DNA of 64,000 bases from the NCBI RefSeq assembly GCF_020405205.1, contig NZ_CP084469.1:1922001-1986000 (forward strand). The letters are read 5' to 3'. Made by a program: the position numbers and the translations under genes. The stretch comes from Natrinema salinisoli (lineage in GTDB: Archaea; Halobacteriota; Halobacteria; Halobacteriales; Natrialbaceae). Shown here piece after piece: positions 1 through 8,639 of this stretch. How positions within the stretch are numbered: the stretch's first letter is position 1; each line of letters starts with the position of its first letter. The notes under the pieces were generated by a model. It saw only the letters and a program-made list of their open reading frames with translations, was not told where the DNA came from and did not search any database.

Positions 1-270
1 CGGAATCAGGTAGAACAGTCGCTCGGCGCGGACCGCCGACGGCACGCAACCGGCCGTCTCCGGACAAAACGTCCACACCTGTCGATAGAAGGCACCGATC
101 GCGACGACGGCGAACAGCGCCGCGGAGAGTCCGATCGCGATCTCGAGTGACAAACCGAGCGCCTGACCGTACAGCGGACCGAACGACAGCAGGACCATGA
201 AGGCGAGCCCGACAACCACGAAGAAGGGCACGGGATCGACGTGAGAGCCCTGACGGTTTCGCAGGTGCAT
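1..270 (-). CDS. Membrane protein, 3' end outside window
   Basis: The 5' part of a minus-strand gene that runs off the left edge; 90 codons are visible from the ATG at 270. The protein starts MHLRNRQGSH and has two hydrophobic segments, about residues 14-32 and 41-61, followed by a loop with two cysteines (C69 and C75). It is probably a small integral membrane protein. I do not recognise the family and the missing C-terminus prevents a functional call. The frame stays open to base 1, so truncation is by the window edge, not by mutation. Confidence 0.6.
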   Translation of the reverse strand, partial: MHLRNRQGSHVDPVPFFVVVGLAFMVLLSFGPLYGQALGLSLEIAIGLSAALFAVVAIGAFYRQVWTFCPETAGCVPSAVRAERLFYLIP

Positions 271-370
271 ACTGGTCGTTGTCCGCCGAAGGACAAAGAG
301 CTATAGCATGTTTTGATCGCCCGAATTCAGCGCCCCGGTTCACGGAACGGACGGGGAGAACAGCGAACAG

Positions 371-376
371 TATAAG
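371..376 (+). promoter_or_regulatory. TATA box for the small membrane protein at 400
   Basis: The element tataag lies 24-29 nt upstream of the ATG at 400. That is the usual haloarchaeal TATA-to-start spacing for a leaderless mRNA, and it favours this ATG over an upstream in-frame GTG at 376. Confidence 0.55.
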
Positions 377-399
377 TGGCGGTGACGACCTCTCCCTGT

Positions 400-630
400 A
401 TGAGCGATGGTGACACCGAGCGAGATGATGACGGGTTCGAGGCCGGCGTGTCGTCTTCGCAGGGTGACCCCCGCGTCCTGATCGCGATGAACGTCGTGCT
501 TTCCACGCTATTCGCGTGGTCGATCGTCTGGGGGCTGTCGTTCATCGGAGCCGTCGAGTTCGGGCTCATCAACGTCGCAACGGCCGCGATACTCCTGTTC
601 GCGATGACGTATCTCGTGACGATGTCGTAG
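400..630 (+). CDS. Small two-helix membrane protein
   Basis: Encodes 76 residues with an acidic, serine-rich N-terminus (about residues 1-24) and two predicted membrane helices, about 26-50 and 53-74. An in-frame GTG at 376 would add 8 residues, but it overlaps the TATA box, so the ATG at 400 is preferred. Function unknown; it looks like one of the many small haloarchaeal membrane proteins without a named role. It stands alone on the plus strand between two minus-strand genes. Confidence 0.6.
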   Translation: MSDGDTERDDDGFEAGVSSSQGDPRVLIAMNVVLSTLFAWSIVWGLSFIGAVEFGLINVATAAILLFAMTYLVTMS

Positions 631-651
631 GCGGTGTCGGCCGGAATCGGA

Positions 652-888
652 CTACCGCCCGTAAATCAGTCGTCGACCGAAGTCGTCGAGTCGCTCGCTG
701 ACGCGCCCGGCCCAGGCACCCGGCGATATCCGTCGAAGCTCGTCGTCCTCCACCTCGATGGCGGACTCGCCGAACGGGTCGCGGGTTCCTTCGCCGTCAC
801 CATCGCCGTCGTCCTCGCCGGACGACGCGACGTCGACGACCGTCGACATCGAACACCGGCCGCAGCTTTCGGTCTTTTTGCCTCCCAT
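652..888 (-). CDS. Small acidic protein with N-terminal CxxC
   Basis: Encodes 78 residues from the ATG at 888. The N-terminus carries a cysteine pair (SCGRCS, C9 and C12) that could bind metal or form a disulfide. It is followed by a very acidic Asp/Gly-rich stretch (about 25-35) and a basic-amphipathic C-terminus ending RLIYGR. The reading frame extends upstream to 1038, but the added residues are arginine-rich and unlike haloarchaeal proteins, so the inner ATG is chosen. Family not recognised. Confidence 0.5.
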   Translation of the reverse strand: MGGKKTESCGRCSMSTVVDVASSGEDDGDGDGEGTRDPFGESAIEVEDDELRRISPGAWAGRVSERLDDFGRRLIYGR

Positions 889-1103
889 GTGAATCCCTTG
901 CACGAGAATACGTCTCCGGCGGCTAAAATCTACCGACCGGTCGACGGGGACGACAAATGGCCGACCGTATCGGGAACGGACCCACCGACGAATATTTGAT
1001 ACCCCGACGGTAACCGGTGGTATGAGAGATTGGGTCATGGTATCGAAGCGAACGGAACGGCTGCTAAGCCCCGAACGAACGCCGTCACGGCCGCAAGCAC
1101 GCG

Positions 1104-1712
1104 ATGAATGACGAGGCGACGCCGGCGGAACTCCCGGCCGAGATCCGCGAGGCGGTCCCCGACTGGGAGGACGAGTATCTCGACCGGGTCTCCGACCGGC
1201 TGATGTACAACTACGACCTCGAGAAGGACCGTCGCGTCGCCGGCGAGCGGTGGGATCTCTACGGAGAGATGCGCGTACTCAGCCAGAAGCAGTTCTTCCA
1301 CCCGTCGCTGAGTTACGGCGATCACGAGGCCGAAGAGTACCTCTTCGCCCGGCGCGAGTCGCGGCCGACGGTCGCGGAACTCGAGCGACTCGTCGAGCTC
1401 GGCCACGACCTCGCCGACGAGCACGTCGTGGCCGACGAGGAACATTTCGGGACGGACTTCACGTTCGTCCTCGTCGCCGACGAGATAGCCGACGACGTCC
1501 GCGAGTTCGTCGCGGACTTCCGCGACCGCACGTTGCTGAAGTTCGGCTACCACGGCCACTACGAGATCAATCTCGTCGTCGTCGCCCCGAAATCCGACGA
1601 CCACGTCGGCAGCGAGGCCGCCGACGTTCTGGAAGCGTTTACCCTCTGGGAGGACGTGAGCACCCCCGACGAAGGGATACTGTCGCGGTTCGCGAAACGG
1701 TTCTGGCAGTAG
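1104..1712 (+). CDS. Conserved haloarchaeal hypothetical protein
   Basis: Encodes 202 residues, acidic and without signal peptide or membrane segments, so probably cytoplasmic. The sequence alternates helix-rich acidic stretches with a core near residues 130-175 (LLKFGYHGHYEINLVVVAPK) that looks like a folded alpha/beta domain. No catalytic motif is apparent. The large reading frames opposite it on the minus strand are mirror images of its codon bias. I cannot assign a family. Confidence 0.7.
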   Translation: MNDEATPAELPAEIREAVPDWEDEYLDRVSDRLMYNYDLEKDRRVAGERWDLYGEMRVLSQKQFFHPSLSYGDHEAEEYLFARRESRPTVAELERLVELGHDLADEHVVADEEHFGTDFTFVLVADEIADDVREFVADFRDRTLLKFGYHGHYEINLVVVAPKSDDHVGSEAADVLEAFTLWEDVSTPDEGILSRFAKRFWQ

Positions 1713-1942
1713 GGCTGCTCCGACCGCCTGCGGAGAGCGACTCACGAGGATGTCGGCGACGAACTCGGCTATGTTCTCCAGATCGCGGGGCCCCTTCCAG
1801 GAACCGAGGCGGAACTCGTCGACGGCATACCGGAAGCGTTCGAACCGGCCATCAGAACGCGGTCGATTTCCCTCCCGTTGCTGTTCGGTACTGCCGTCTG
1901 TCAGCCAGGTGCGCAAAGAAAACGAACGGCGATCGATCGATG

Positions 1943-3781
1943 TTAGTCGTCGCTCGGTTCGGCTGCGGGGGTCTCGGGTCCGCGACGGACTGACTGAATG
2001 TTATTGTATCCGAGTCTGACGAGTGCGAGTGCTAGACCGATGAGAACGAGTCCGAGAACCATCTGCACGACCGCGGAGGCCTGCGCACCGAGGGTCCCCG
2101 CGCCACCCTGAATCAGGTTCAGGTAGAGGTTCTCGTAGAACACCAGGATCGACAGCCCGAGAACGGTGATCGTGACCATGATCGCCATCGGGACGCCGGT
2201 GGAGACGAGCTGTTTGTTGTCGTCCCAGTTGGCGAGCCAGACGGTCGCGGTAAGCAGCGCCAGCGCAGCGAGCAGCTGGTTCGCACCGCCGAACAGCTGC
2301 CAGAGGACGACCCACTGGCCGGAGATGACGAGCAGGTACGCGGGGACGATCTGCACGATCGGGTTCGTGTATCGGCCGCGTGCGATCGACCGCGGATCGA
2401 GGTTCAGTCCCGTATCGGTCCGCCCTGCCGGCGTCCCGACGATCTCTTCCATCATGTAGCGACCGAGACGGACGGCCGTGTCGGTTGACGTCAGCAGGAA
2501 GCTACAGAGGACCAGCGCCATGAACACGGCACCGACGGACTCTGAGACGCCGAGGCTGGTGAGGATGATACCGCCACCCTCTGCGAAGTTCGGAAGCGCG
2601 GCACCGATCCCGCCCGCGGGATCGGCGAAGCCTGCGACTGCGAGCGTCGAAAGCGCGACTGCCGCGAGAAGGCCTTCGCCGAGCATTCCGCCGTACCCGA
2701 TCAGACGGGCGTCGGTCTCGTTATCGAGCTGTTTGGCGGTCGTCCCGGATGAAACGAGCGAGTGGAAGCCGCTGATCGTCCCGCAGGCGATCGTGATGAA
2801 CAGCAGCGGGAACAGCGGCGCGAATCCGGCGGCCTCGACGCCCCAGAAGCCTTCGAACGCACCGATGGAACTGTCGATAACGAGTGGCTGGGCCGACGTT
2901 CCGAGTATCGTCCCGACGATGATCGCGACGATCGCTCCGCCGACGCCGGTGTACAGCAGGAACGACGACAGGTAGTCGCGCGGTTGGAGCAACACCCAGA
3001 CGGGCAGTGCGCTCGCGATCGCCGCGTAGACCATCACGACCGGAATCCAGCCCGCAGTGTTACCGCCGAGTGCGGCCGCACCGGGCACCCAGTTACCGGC
3101 ACCGCCGAGCAGGACGATCGTTCCGGCCGGGTAGTCGCCGGCGAACAGCGCCAGCGGGTACTGAAGCCCCACCCAGACCGCTGCGAAGACCCCGACAACG
3201 AAGACGATCGTACCGGGGATGAACGGCCCGTTGAACTGGTACAGGTAGACGCCGAACGCCAGCGCCAGCCCGATGTAGAGCAGCGAGGCCGTCACCACCT
3301 GCGGATACGCGTTGAAGACGATCCCCACGACCAGCGCGAACACTGCGACCACGAGCATGATCGTCAGGAACGCGAACCACAAGAGCATGTTCTTGCCGCC
3401 CTTTCCGACGTACTCGCCGATCATGTAGCCGATCGACTTCCCTTCGTGACGGAGACTCCCCGACAGCGACACGAAGTCGTGAACGGCACCCATCAGCGGG
3501 TTCCCGAGTGCGATCCACAGCAAGGCGGGCACCCATCCCCAGATAGCACCGGCCGTGATCGGTCCCACGATCGGTGCCCCACCCGCGATGCTCGAGTAGT
3601 GGTGGCCCAACAGAACCGGTTTTTTCGAGGGGACGTACTCCTGTCCGTCCTCGTATTTGTGCGCCGGTGTTTCTGCCTCCTCGTCGAGTTCGACGAACTG
3701 CGTGAGGTATCGAGAGTACCCCACGTAGCCGACGGTGAAGGTCACCAGTACTGCCGCGATGATCCAGATTACCTGTGTCAT
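1943..3781 (-). CDS. cstA: CstA family carbon-starvation transporter
   Basis: Encodes 612 residues with many membrane helices. The N-terminal region contains the CstA signature: a first helix, then YEDGQEYVPSKKPVLLGHHY and SSIAGGAPIVGPI, followed by WGWVPALLWIALGNPLMGAVHDF. CstA proteins move pyruvate or peptides into the cell; the substrate here is inferred only from the family. The ATG at 3781 (MTQVIW) is chosen because the longer frame adds MGPLCLRRRN, which is unlike the family N-terminus. The gene is monocistronic, with a 386-nt AT-rich region upstream that could hold regulation. Confidence 0.93.
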   Translation of the reverse strand: MTQVIWIIAAVLVTFTVGYVGYSRYLTQFVELDEEAETPAHKYEDGQEYVPSKKPVLLGHHYSSIAGGAPIVGPITAGAIWGWVPALLWIALGNPLMGAVHDFVSLSGSLRHEGKSIGYMIGEYVGKGGKNMLLWFAFLTIMLVVAVFALVVGIVFNAYPQVVTASLLYIGLALAFGVYLYQFNGPFIPGTIVFVVGVFAAVWVGLQYPLALFAGDYPAGTIVLLGGAGNWVPGAAALGGNTAGWIPVVMVYAAIASALPVWVLLQPRDYLSSFLLYTGVGGAIVAIIVGTILGTSAQPLVIDSSIGAFEGFWGVEAAGFAPLFPLLFITIACGTISGFHSLVSSGTTAKQLDNETDARLIGYGGMLGEGLLAAVALSTLAVAGFADPAGGIGAALPNFAEGGGIILTSLGVSESVGAVFMALVLCSFLLTSTDTAVRLGRYMMEEIVGTPAGRTDTGLNLDPRSIARGRYTNPIVQIVPAYLLVISGQWVVLWQLFGGANQLLAALALLTATVWLANWDDNKQLVSTGVPMAIMVTITVLGLSILVFYENLYLNLIQGGAGTLGAQASAVVQMVLGLVLIGLALALVRLGYNNIQSVRRGPETPAAEPSDD

Positions 3782-4167
3782 GTTACGTCTACGCAGACAG
3801 AGTGGGCCCAATGACCTTAATTGTTATTTGTCTTTATTGGTGGTTTTGCGTGTATTTTTTAATCCCATCCCGTACACGGATGGTAAATTACGTCATCGAA
3901 ATCGAGGGACAAACCGTTCCGAAGCGGTGTTCAACGCCTGTTTTGACGATTTTCTTTCATACGTAAAAACTGATCAATCGTCCACAGTGATCGGGCCGAC
4001 GGCGGGTTCCGACGGGCGAATGAGTGCACGCTATCACCGACCGCTGGGAGAGGACGGGACGAACAAAATCCGTGTATTCCTGACTAATCGGAATCGAATC
4101 CATATAAGACGTCCACTGTTCCGGTCTGCGTCTCAAATCGTATAACACACTCACGGACGAGTATCGA
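3782..4167. other. Intergenic region upstream of cstA
   Basis: This 386-nt stretch separates the starts of cstA and the 3' end of the aminotransferase gene. The part next to cstA (about 3810-3960) is clearly AT-richer than its surroundings and has several TTAA/TTTA elements that could serve as cstA promoter elements. I see no convincing gene; short plus-strand frames lack haloarchaeal codon bias. Confidence 0.5.
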
Positions 4168-5247
4168 TCAGGGAGAGGACTGGTCGAGAACGGCTTCCAG
4201 CGCGTCCATCGTCCGGTCGACCCGATCGATCCGTGCGTTGTGACCCATGTGACCGACTCGAAGCACGTCGTCCTCGAGGTCACCGAGCCCGGTCGCGAGG
4301 ACGATATCGTGTTCGTCCGCCATCGACTCCTGTAGCCGACCGGCGTCGCCGTCGACCGCGAGCGCGGTCACGGTCGGCGACGACCGCCCGTCGTCCGGAT
4401 AGAGCGACAGCCCGAGATCGGTCGCTCGCTGGCGACACCGCGTCGCGGCCTCCTCGTGGCGTTCGAAGACGTTCTCCAGCCCCTCCTCGAGCAGGAGATC
4501 GACGGCCGTCTCGAGACCGTACAGGTTCGACGACAGGTGCGTGTAGGGGAACCACTCCTCGGCGGCGGCGTCGCGCCACGGCTCGAGGTCCGTGTAGAGG
4601 CCGTCCGTCTCGAAGGACTCGATCTTCGCCCAGGCGCGGTCGCTGACCGAGCAGACGGTCAGTCCCGGCGGTGCGCTGAAACACTTTTGCGAGGCACCCA
4701 GACAGACGTCGATGCGATCGGTCGGCACCGGAACGCCGCCGAGCGAGGAGACGGCATCGACGACGCTGATGACGCCGTGATCCTCGAGTACGTCCAGCAC
4801 TGGTCCGATATCGTTCAGGACGCCCGTCGGCGTCTCGCAGTGAACCATCGTGGCCACGTCGAACGAGCCGTCCTCGAGGTGGGACTCGACCGCCTCGACA
4901 TCGATCGGGTCCTGCCACGACGTCGTACAGACCTCCGCCTCGCCGTCGTACATCTCGACGAAGTCGGCGAAGCCCTCCCCGTAGAGCCCGTTCGCGATGC
5001 ACAGGACCCGATCGCCCGGCTCGACCAGCGACGCGATCGCCGCCTCGAGCCCGAGGATCCCTTCGCCGCCGAGGATCACGATGTCGTCGTCGCCGTAAAT
5101 CGCCTCGAGTTTGTCAGTCAGCGTCCGGTAGAACTCGAAGAACTCGGGCTCGACGTCGGGGTTCGACGTCGGCTCGCTCATCCGTTCGCGGACCGCCGGC
5201 GGTACCTCGGTCGGACCGGGGGTCATGCGGAGTCGATCGTCGGTCAT
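4168..5247 (-). CDS. Class V PLP-dependent aminotransferase (alanine-glyoxylate type)
   Basis: Encodes 359 residues starting MTDDRLRMTPGPTEVPP, the typical N-terminus of serine-pyruvate/alanine-glyoxylate aminotransferases. The internal aldimine lysine is K188 in GASQKCFSAPPGL and the PLP-contacting Asp is D164 in VVDAVSSLGG; VHCETPTG (about 135-142) is another family motif. The enzyme transfers an amino group between a small amino acid and a 2-oxo acid; the substrate is not determined. An upstream in-frame ATG at 5274 overlaps a TATA-like element, so the ATG at 5247 is preferred. It lies downstream of the histidine kinase on the same strand, but a promoter and inverted repeat separate them. 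Confidence 0.88.
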   Translation of the reverse strand: MTDDRLRMTPGPTEVPPAVRERMSEPTSNPDVEPEFFEFYRTLTDKLEAIYGDDDIVILGGEGILGLEAAIASLVEPGDRVLCIANGLYGEGFADFVEMYDGEAEVCTTSWQDPIDVEAVESHLEDGSFDVATMVHCETPTGVLNDIGPVLDVLEDHGVISVVDAVSSLGGVPVPTDRIDVCLGASQKCFSAPPGLTVCSVSDRAWAKIESFETDGLYTDLEPWRDAAAEEWFPYTHLSSNLYGLETAVDLLLEEGLENVFERHEEAATRCRQRATDLGLSLYPDDGRSSPTVTALAVDGDAGRLQESMADEHDIVLATGLGDLEDDVLRVGHMGHNARIDRVDRTMDALEAVLDQSSP

Positions 5248-5271
5248 ACGGAATCCACCGGCGTGTTCGTG

Positions 5272-5277
5272 CATAAA
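5272..5277 (-). promoter_or_regulatory. TATA-like element for the class V aminotransferase
   Basis: On the minus strand tttatg is centred about 28 nt upstream of the ATG at 5247. This fits a leaderless transcript and decides between two possible start codons. Confidence 0.45.
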
Positions 5278-5335
5278 TCGCTCGAGGCGCGAAGGCCGCG
5301 GTATCGTGCTCCTCGGCGATGGAACGCAGCGGGTT

Positions 5336-5411
5336 GTAGCCACTGAAACGATTTCCACACGAATCACAACGCATTCCTGCGATTAGGTAGGCAGTGAGTT
5401 TCAGTGGCTAC
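5336..5411. repeat. Perfect 14-bp inverted repeat at the 3' end of the histidine kinase
   Basis: Arms 5336-5349 (gtagccactgaaac) and 5398-5411 are exact reverse complements separated by 48 nt. The right arm contains the stop codon and last codons of the histidine kinase. On the minus-strand transcript this could form a long-loop hairpin just after the stop codon, possibly a 3'-end structure. No poly-T tract follows, so a terminator role is only a guess. Confidence 0.5.
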
Positions 5412-7521
5412 TATCCTCGTCGGCTGTCGGCAGCGTGAACGAGAACGTCGACCCGTCGCCGGGCTCGGAGTCGACCCAGATCTCCCCGCCGTGTCGTTCG
5501 ACGATCCGCTCACAGAGCGCGAGACCGATTCCCGTCCCGGAGTGTTCCTCGCGACTGTGGAGCCGTTGGAACACCTCGAAGATTCGCTCCTGATCGGACG
5601 GGTCGATGCCGATACCGTCGTCGGCGACGGACACCGTCCATTTCGTTCCGTTCCGTTCCGCCGAGACGCGTATCCGTGGCGGTTCCCGCCCGGTGTACTC
5701 GATCGCGTTGGCGAGCAGATTCTGGAACACCTGCCGCAACTGCCGCTCGTCACCCCTCACGCGCGGGAGCGACTCCGCGGTAATCTCGGCATCGGTACGC
5801 TCGATTTTCACCTCGAGGTTCTTGCTGGCGTCCTCGAGAACGCGCTGCAGCGACACTGGCTCGAACTCGTTCCCCCGGGTCTCGACTCGCGAATACTGGA
5901 GCAGGCCGTCGATCATGTCGCGCATGCGCTCGGCCCCGTCGACGGCGAACGCGAGGAACTCCTCGCCGTCCGCGTCGAGTTCGTCGCCGTACCGGCGCTC
6001 GATCAACTGCAGGTAGCTGGAAACCATTCGCAGCGGTTCTTGCAGGTCGTGGGACGCCGCGTAGGCGAACCCCTCGAGCCGTTCGTTCGATTCCTCGAGG
6101 TCGGCGATCAATTCCTCGAGTTCCGCCTGATACTGCTGGCGTTCGATCGCCTCGGCGAGGACGTTGGCGACGCTCTGGACGAAATTGACGTCCTCGTCGG
6201 TGAACCGTGCGGTGTCAGTATCGTGCGTGCCGAGGATCCCCCACGGGTCGTCGACCGGGCCGATGATGGTACTGATACCGCTGCGGACGTCGTGGCTCGT
6301 CAGCAACGCGGGGCCGCTAAAACGGGTTTCCGTCTCGAGGTCGGCGACCACGATCGGCTGATCGCTTTCGAGCGTGTACGCGGCCTGGGAGTCCGACTCG
6401 TCGGCCGATACCGTTTCCTCACCGACGAGACCGTCGCGCCAGCCGACGCCCTGCCGGAGCAGGAGTTCAACGGCCACCTCGTCGAGGTCGAGTACCTTGC
6501 AGTACTCGTTGTCGAGGACGGTAGCCACCTGCCTGGACGCTTCGTGCATGAGCTCGTCGAGGTCGTCGGTCTCGAGGGCGAGCTGACCGAGATCCGCCAC
6601 GACCTGTTGCTGGTGTGCCCGCCGCTCGAGCTCCCGCTCTCGCTCTTTGCGTTCGGAGAGATCACGACCGATGCCCGCAAGCACGGGCTCGCCGTCGGGG
6701 CTCTCGAGGGCCGTGGCAGCGAATTCGTAGGGAATCCGCTCGCCGTCCCTCGTTCGGAGGTCTGCTTCGAGCTGCACGCTCCCGGTGTCGAATCCCTCCG
6801 CGATCGCGTCCGCGATCCGGTCGTACTCGTCGGGATCGAAGAAATCCGCGGCGCTCATCGACGCGACGTCCGCGTCAGAATACCCCGTCACCTCACAGAG
6901 GCTCTCGTTCCAGCGCTGTATCGTGCCGTCTTCCTCCACGACGTAGAAGACATCGTGGATGGCGTCCAAGACCTGTGCGGTGTACGCGCGGTAGTGCTCG
7001 AGGCGCTCGTTGGATCGCTCGAGTTGCTCGTTTGCCTCCTCCAGTTGGCCGACGATGGTCTCCAGTTCCGACCGCGTGTCCTGGAGTTCTCGGTTGCGTT
7101 GCTCGAGTTCTCGCGTTCGCGTTTTGGCCGCTGCGTTGTGGATGCCGGCAGCGAGGCCCGCAACGCTGGCGAGCGATGTCAGAATGACGACCGCCGAGGG
7201 ATCCTCGATGGTCTCGCCGGGCTGGAGACTGTACAATGCGAGGACGGCGAGCATGACGCCGAGCCCGCTGAGACTCCACGTTGCGATAGCGCCGTAGAAA
7301 CCGTCGTGGATATCGAACGCGGGCAACCGGTACGCGAAGTAGATGAGGACGACGCCGGGACCGGCGATGAGCAGCAGATCGATGAGGACGCTCTCGAGCG
7401 GTGTTCCAGCCGTGATTCGCGCGAGGGACAGGACTGCAGCGAGCACGACGAAGATCATCCCGAGGGCGATGATACTGCGTCGTCCGCCGACGACGGAGAC
7501 GGGACGGCTCCGATCGATCAT
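5401..7521 (-). CDS. Membrane PAS-GAF sensor histidine kinase
   Basis: Encodes 706 residues. Four hydrophobic segments (about 16-36, 44-65, 77-98, 110-128) form a membrane anchor, followed by a coiled coil (about 133-178), a PAS domain (about 180-292), a GAF domain (about 305-460) and a second short coiled coil. The kinase core follows: phospho-acceptor H491 in AASHDLQEPLRMV, N-box QNLLANAIEYT (600-610), G1 box DDGIG (634-638) and G2 box GTGIGL (662-667). All catalytic motifs are intact. No response regulator is adjacent, which is common for haloarchaeal kinases. The signal sensed is unknown; PAS and GAF suggest a small ligand, redox or light. Confidence 0.92.
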   Translation of the reverse strand: MIDRSRPVSVVGGRRSIIALGMIFVVLAAVLSLARITAGTPLESVLIDLLLIAGPGVVLIYFAYRLPAFDIHDGFYGAIATWSLSGLGVMLAVLALYSLQPGETIEDPSAVVILTSLASVAGLAAGIHNAAAKTRTRELEQRNRELQDTRSELETIVGQLEEANEQLERSNERLEHYRAYTAQVLDAIHDVFYVVEEDGTIQRWNESLCEVTGYSDADVASMSAADFFDPDEYDRIADAIAEGFDTGSVQLEADLRTRDGERIPYEFAATALESPDGEPVLAGIGRDLSERKERERELERRAHQQQVVADLGQLALETDDLDELMHEASRQVATVLDNEYCKVLDLDEVAVELLLRQGVGWRDGLVGEETVSADESDSQAAYTLESDQPIVVADLETETRFSGPALLTSHDVRSGISTIIGPVDDPWGILGTHDTDTARFTDEDVNFVQSVANVLAEAIERQQYQAELEELIADLEESNERLEGFAYAASHDLQEPLRMVSSYLQLIERRYGDELDADGEEFLAFAVDGAERMRDMIDGLLQYSRVETRGNEFEPVSLQRVLEDASKNLEVKIERTDAEITAESLPRVRGDERQLRQVFQNLLANAIEYTGREPPRIRVSAERNGTKWTVSVADDGIGIDPSDQERIFEVFQRLHSREEHSGTGIGLALCERIVERHGGEIWVDSEPGDGSTFSFTLPTADEDSSH

Positions 7522-7733
7522 TGTCGTTGTTCAGGTGACTGCCGGTATGAGGGTTGTGTTCGAAACAGTGATCGCAGTCGGATGCCGCAATCGTGGCGGA
7601 CGACGGGAGCCACCGAGCGTCCCTTTCGTCGCTCATCGACGGACCCGACGTCCGTGATCGCCCTCGGAACTGTGCTCCGAGCGACGGGAAAACCGGTATC
7701 ACGCAGTTCGTCGTCGGTTGCACTGGAGAGCGC

Positions 7734-8441
7734 ATGACCGATTGCAAGACTCAGCGTCGTGTGAGCGAGCGGCGAATCGAACATCCAACGTTCGCGGCCC
7801 TGTACGATCGGTGCATGCCGGACCGGTTCCTGATCGGTCGTCACCGCGAGTACCTCGCGGACGGCCTCTCCGGGCGCGTCCTCGACGTCGGTTCGGGGAA
7901 CGGCGCGATGATTCCCTACGCGGCCGACCTCGGCGCCGACGGCCTCGAGTACCACGCGATCGAACCGGATCCGCACATGCGACGCCGTGCGGCCAGCACG
8001 GCCGAACGCTCCGACCTGCGGGTTCACCTCCGTGGCGACCGCGCGGAGTCGCTGCCGTACGTCGACGATGCGTTCGATACCGTGCTCTCGGGGCTGGTCT
8101 TCTGTACCATCGACGATCCCGACGCGGCACTCGAGGAGGTCGCACGGGTAGTCAAGCCGGGCGGCGAACTGCGATTTCTCGAGCACGTTCGCGCGGACGG
8201 CTGGCGGGCCCGGGCACAGGATCGTCTGGATCCGTTGTGGGAGCGCGCCGCCGGCGGGTGCCAGTTGAACCGGGAGACGGTCGAGCGGTTCGTCGGACAC
8301 GACGCGTTCGACGCGCTCGAGATCGAACGCATCGAGTTCGGCGTGTTTCCCGCGACGCCGATCGTTCGCGGGCGGCTCAGACGGCGGACCGAAGGCGCTT
8401 CGCTCGGCCAGCGCGCGGCCGCTCTCTTCGGGACCGGGTGA
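7734..8441 (+). CDS. SAM-dependent methyltransferase, class I
   Basis: Encodes 235 residues. Motif I is VLDVGSGNGAMIPYA (about residues 47-61), followed by the acidic motif II region HAIEPDPHM and a post-I motif SLPYVDDAFDTVLSGLVFC, then VKPGGELRFLEHVR. This is the UbiE/Methyltransf_11 pattern. The acceptor is unknown; relatives methylate quinones, small molecules or arsenicals. The ATG at 7734 is used because the longer frame overlaps the kinase promoter and adds low-complexity residues. The gene is divergent from the kinase and stands alone. Confidence 0.85.
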   Translation: MTDCKTQRRVSERRIEHPTFAALYDRCMPDRFLIGRHREYLADGLSGRVLDVGSGNGAMIPYAADLGADGLEYHAIEPDPHMRRRAASTAERSDLRVHLRGDRAESLPYVDDAFDTVLSGLVFCTIDDPDAALEEVARVVKPGGELRFLEHVRADGWRARAQDRLDPLWERAAGGCQLNRETVERFVGHDAFDALEIERIEFGVFPATPIVRGRLRRRTEGASLGQRAAALFGTG

Positions 8442-8639
8442 CCTGCCGTTCTGCAGGGGGCTGGGCGACGGTAGAAACGGTTCTCTCGCGTACTGGTTCG
8501 AGAGCCGGGTTCGTGGGGGTACTGGCCGACTACCGATCGTCGGTACTCGACTGGACCGAACCAGTCGCCGTCAATTTTCAACTGCTGAGTACAGTCAGTA
8601 TTTCTTATACATCCGCTGTCGGTTGTCGAGATACTGTCC

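Noticed and set aside
5404-7737. 777-codon plus-strand frame opposite the histidine kinase
   Set aside because: It mirrors the kinase gene, which has all catalytic motifs on the minus strand. GC-rich codon bias keeps the opposite frame open.
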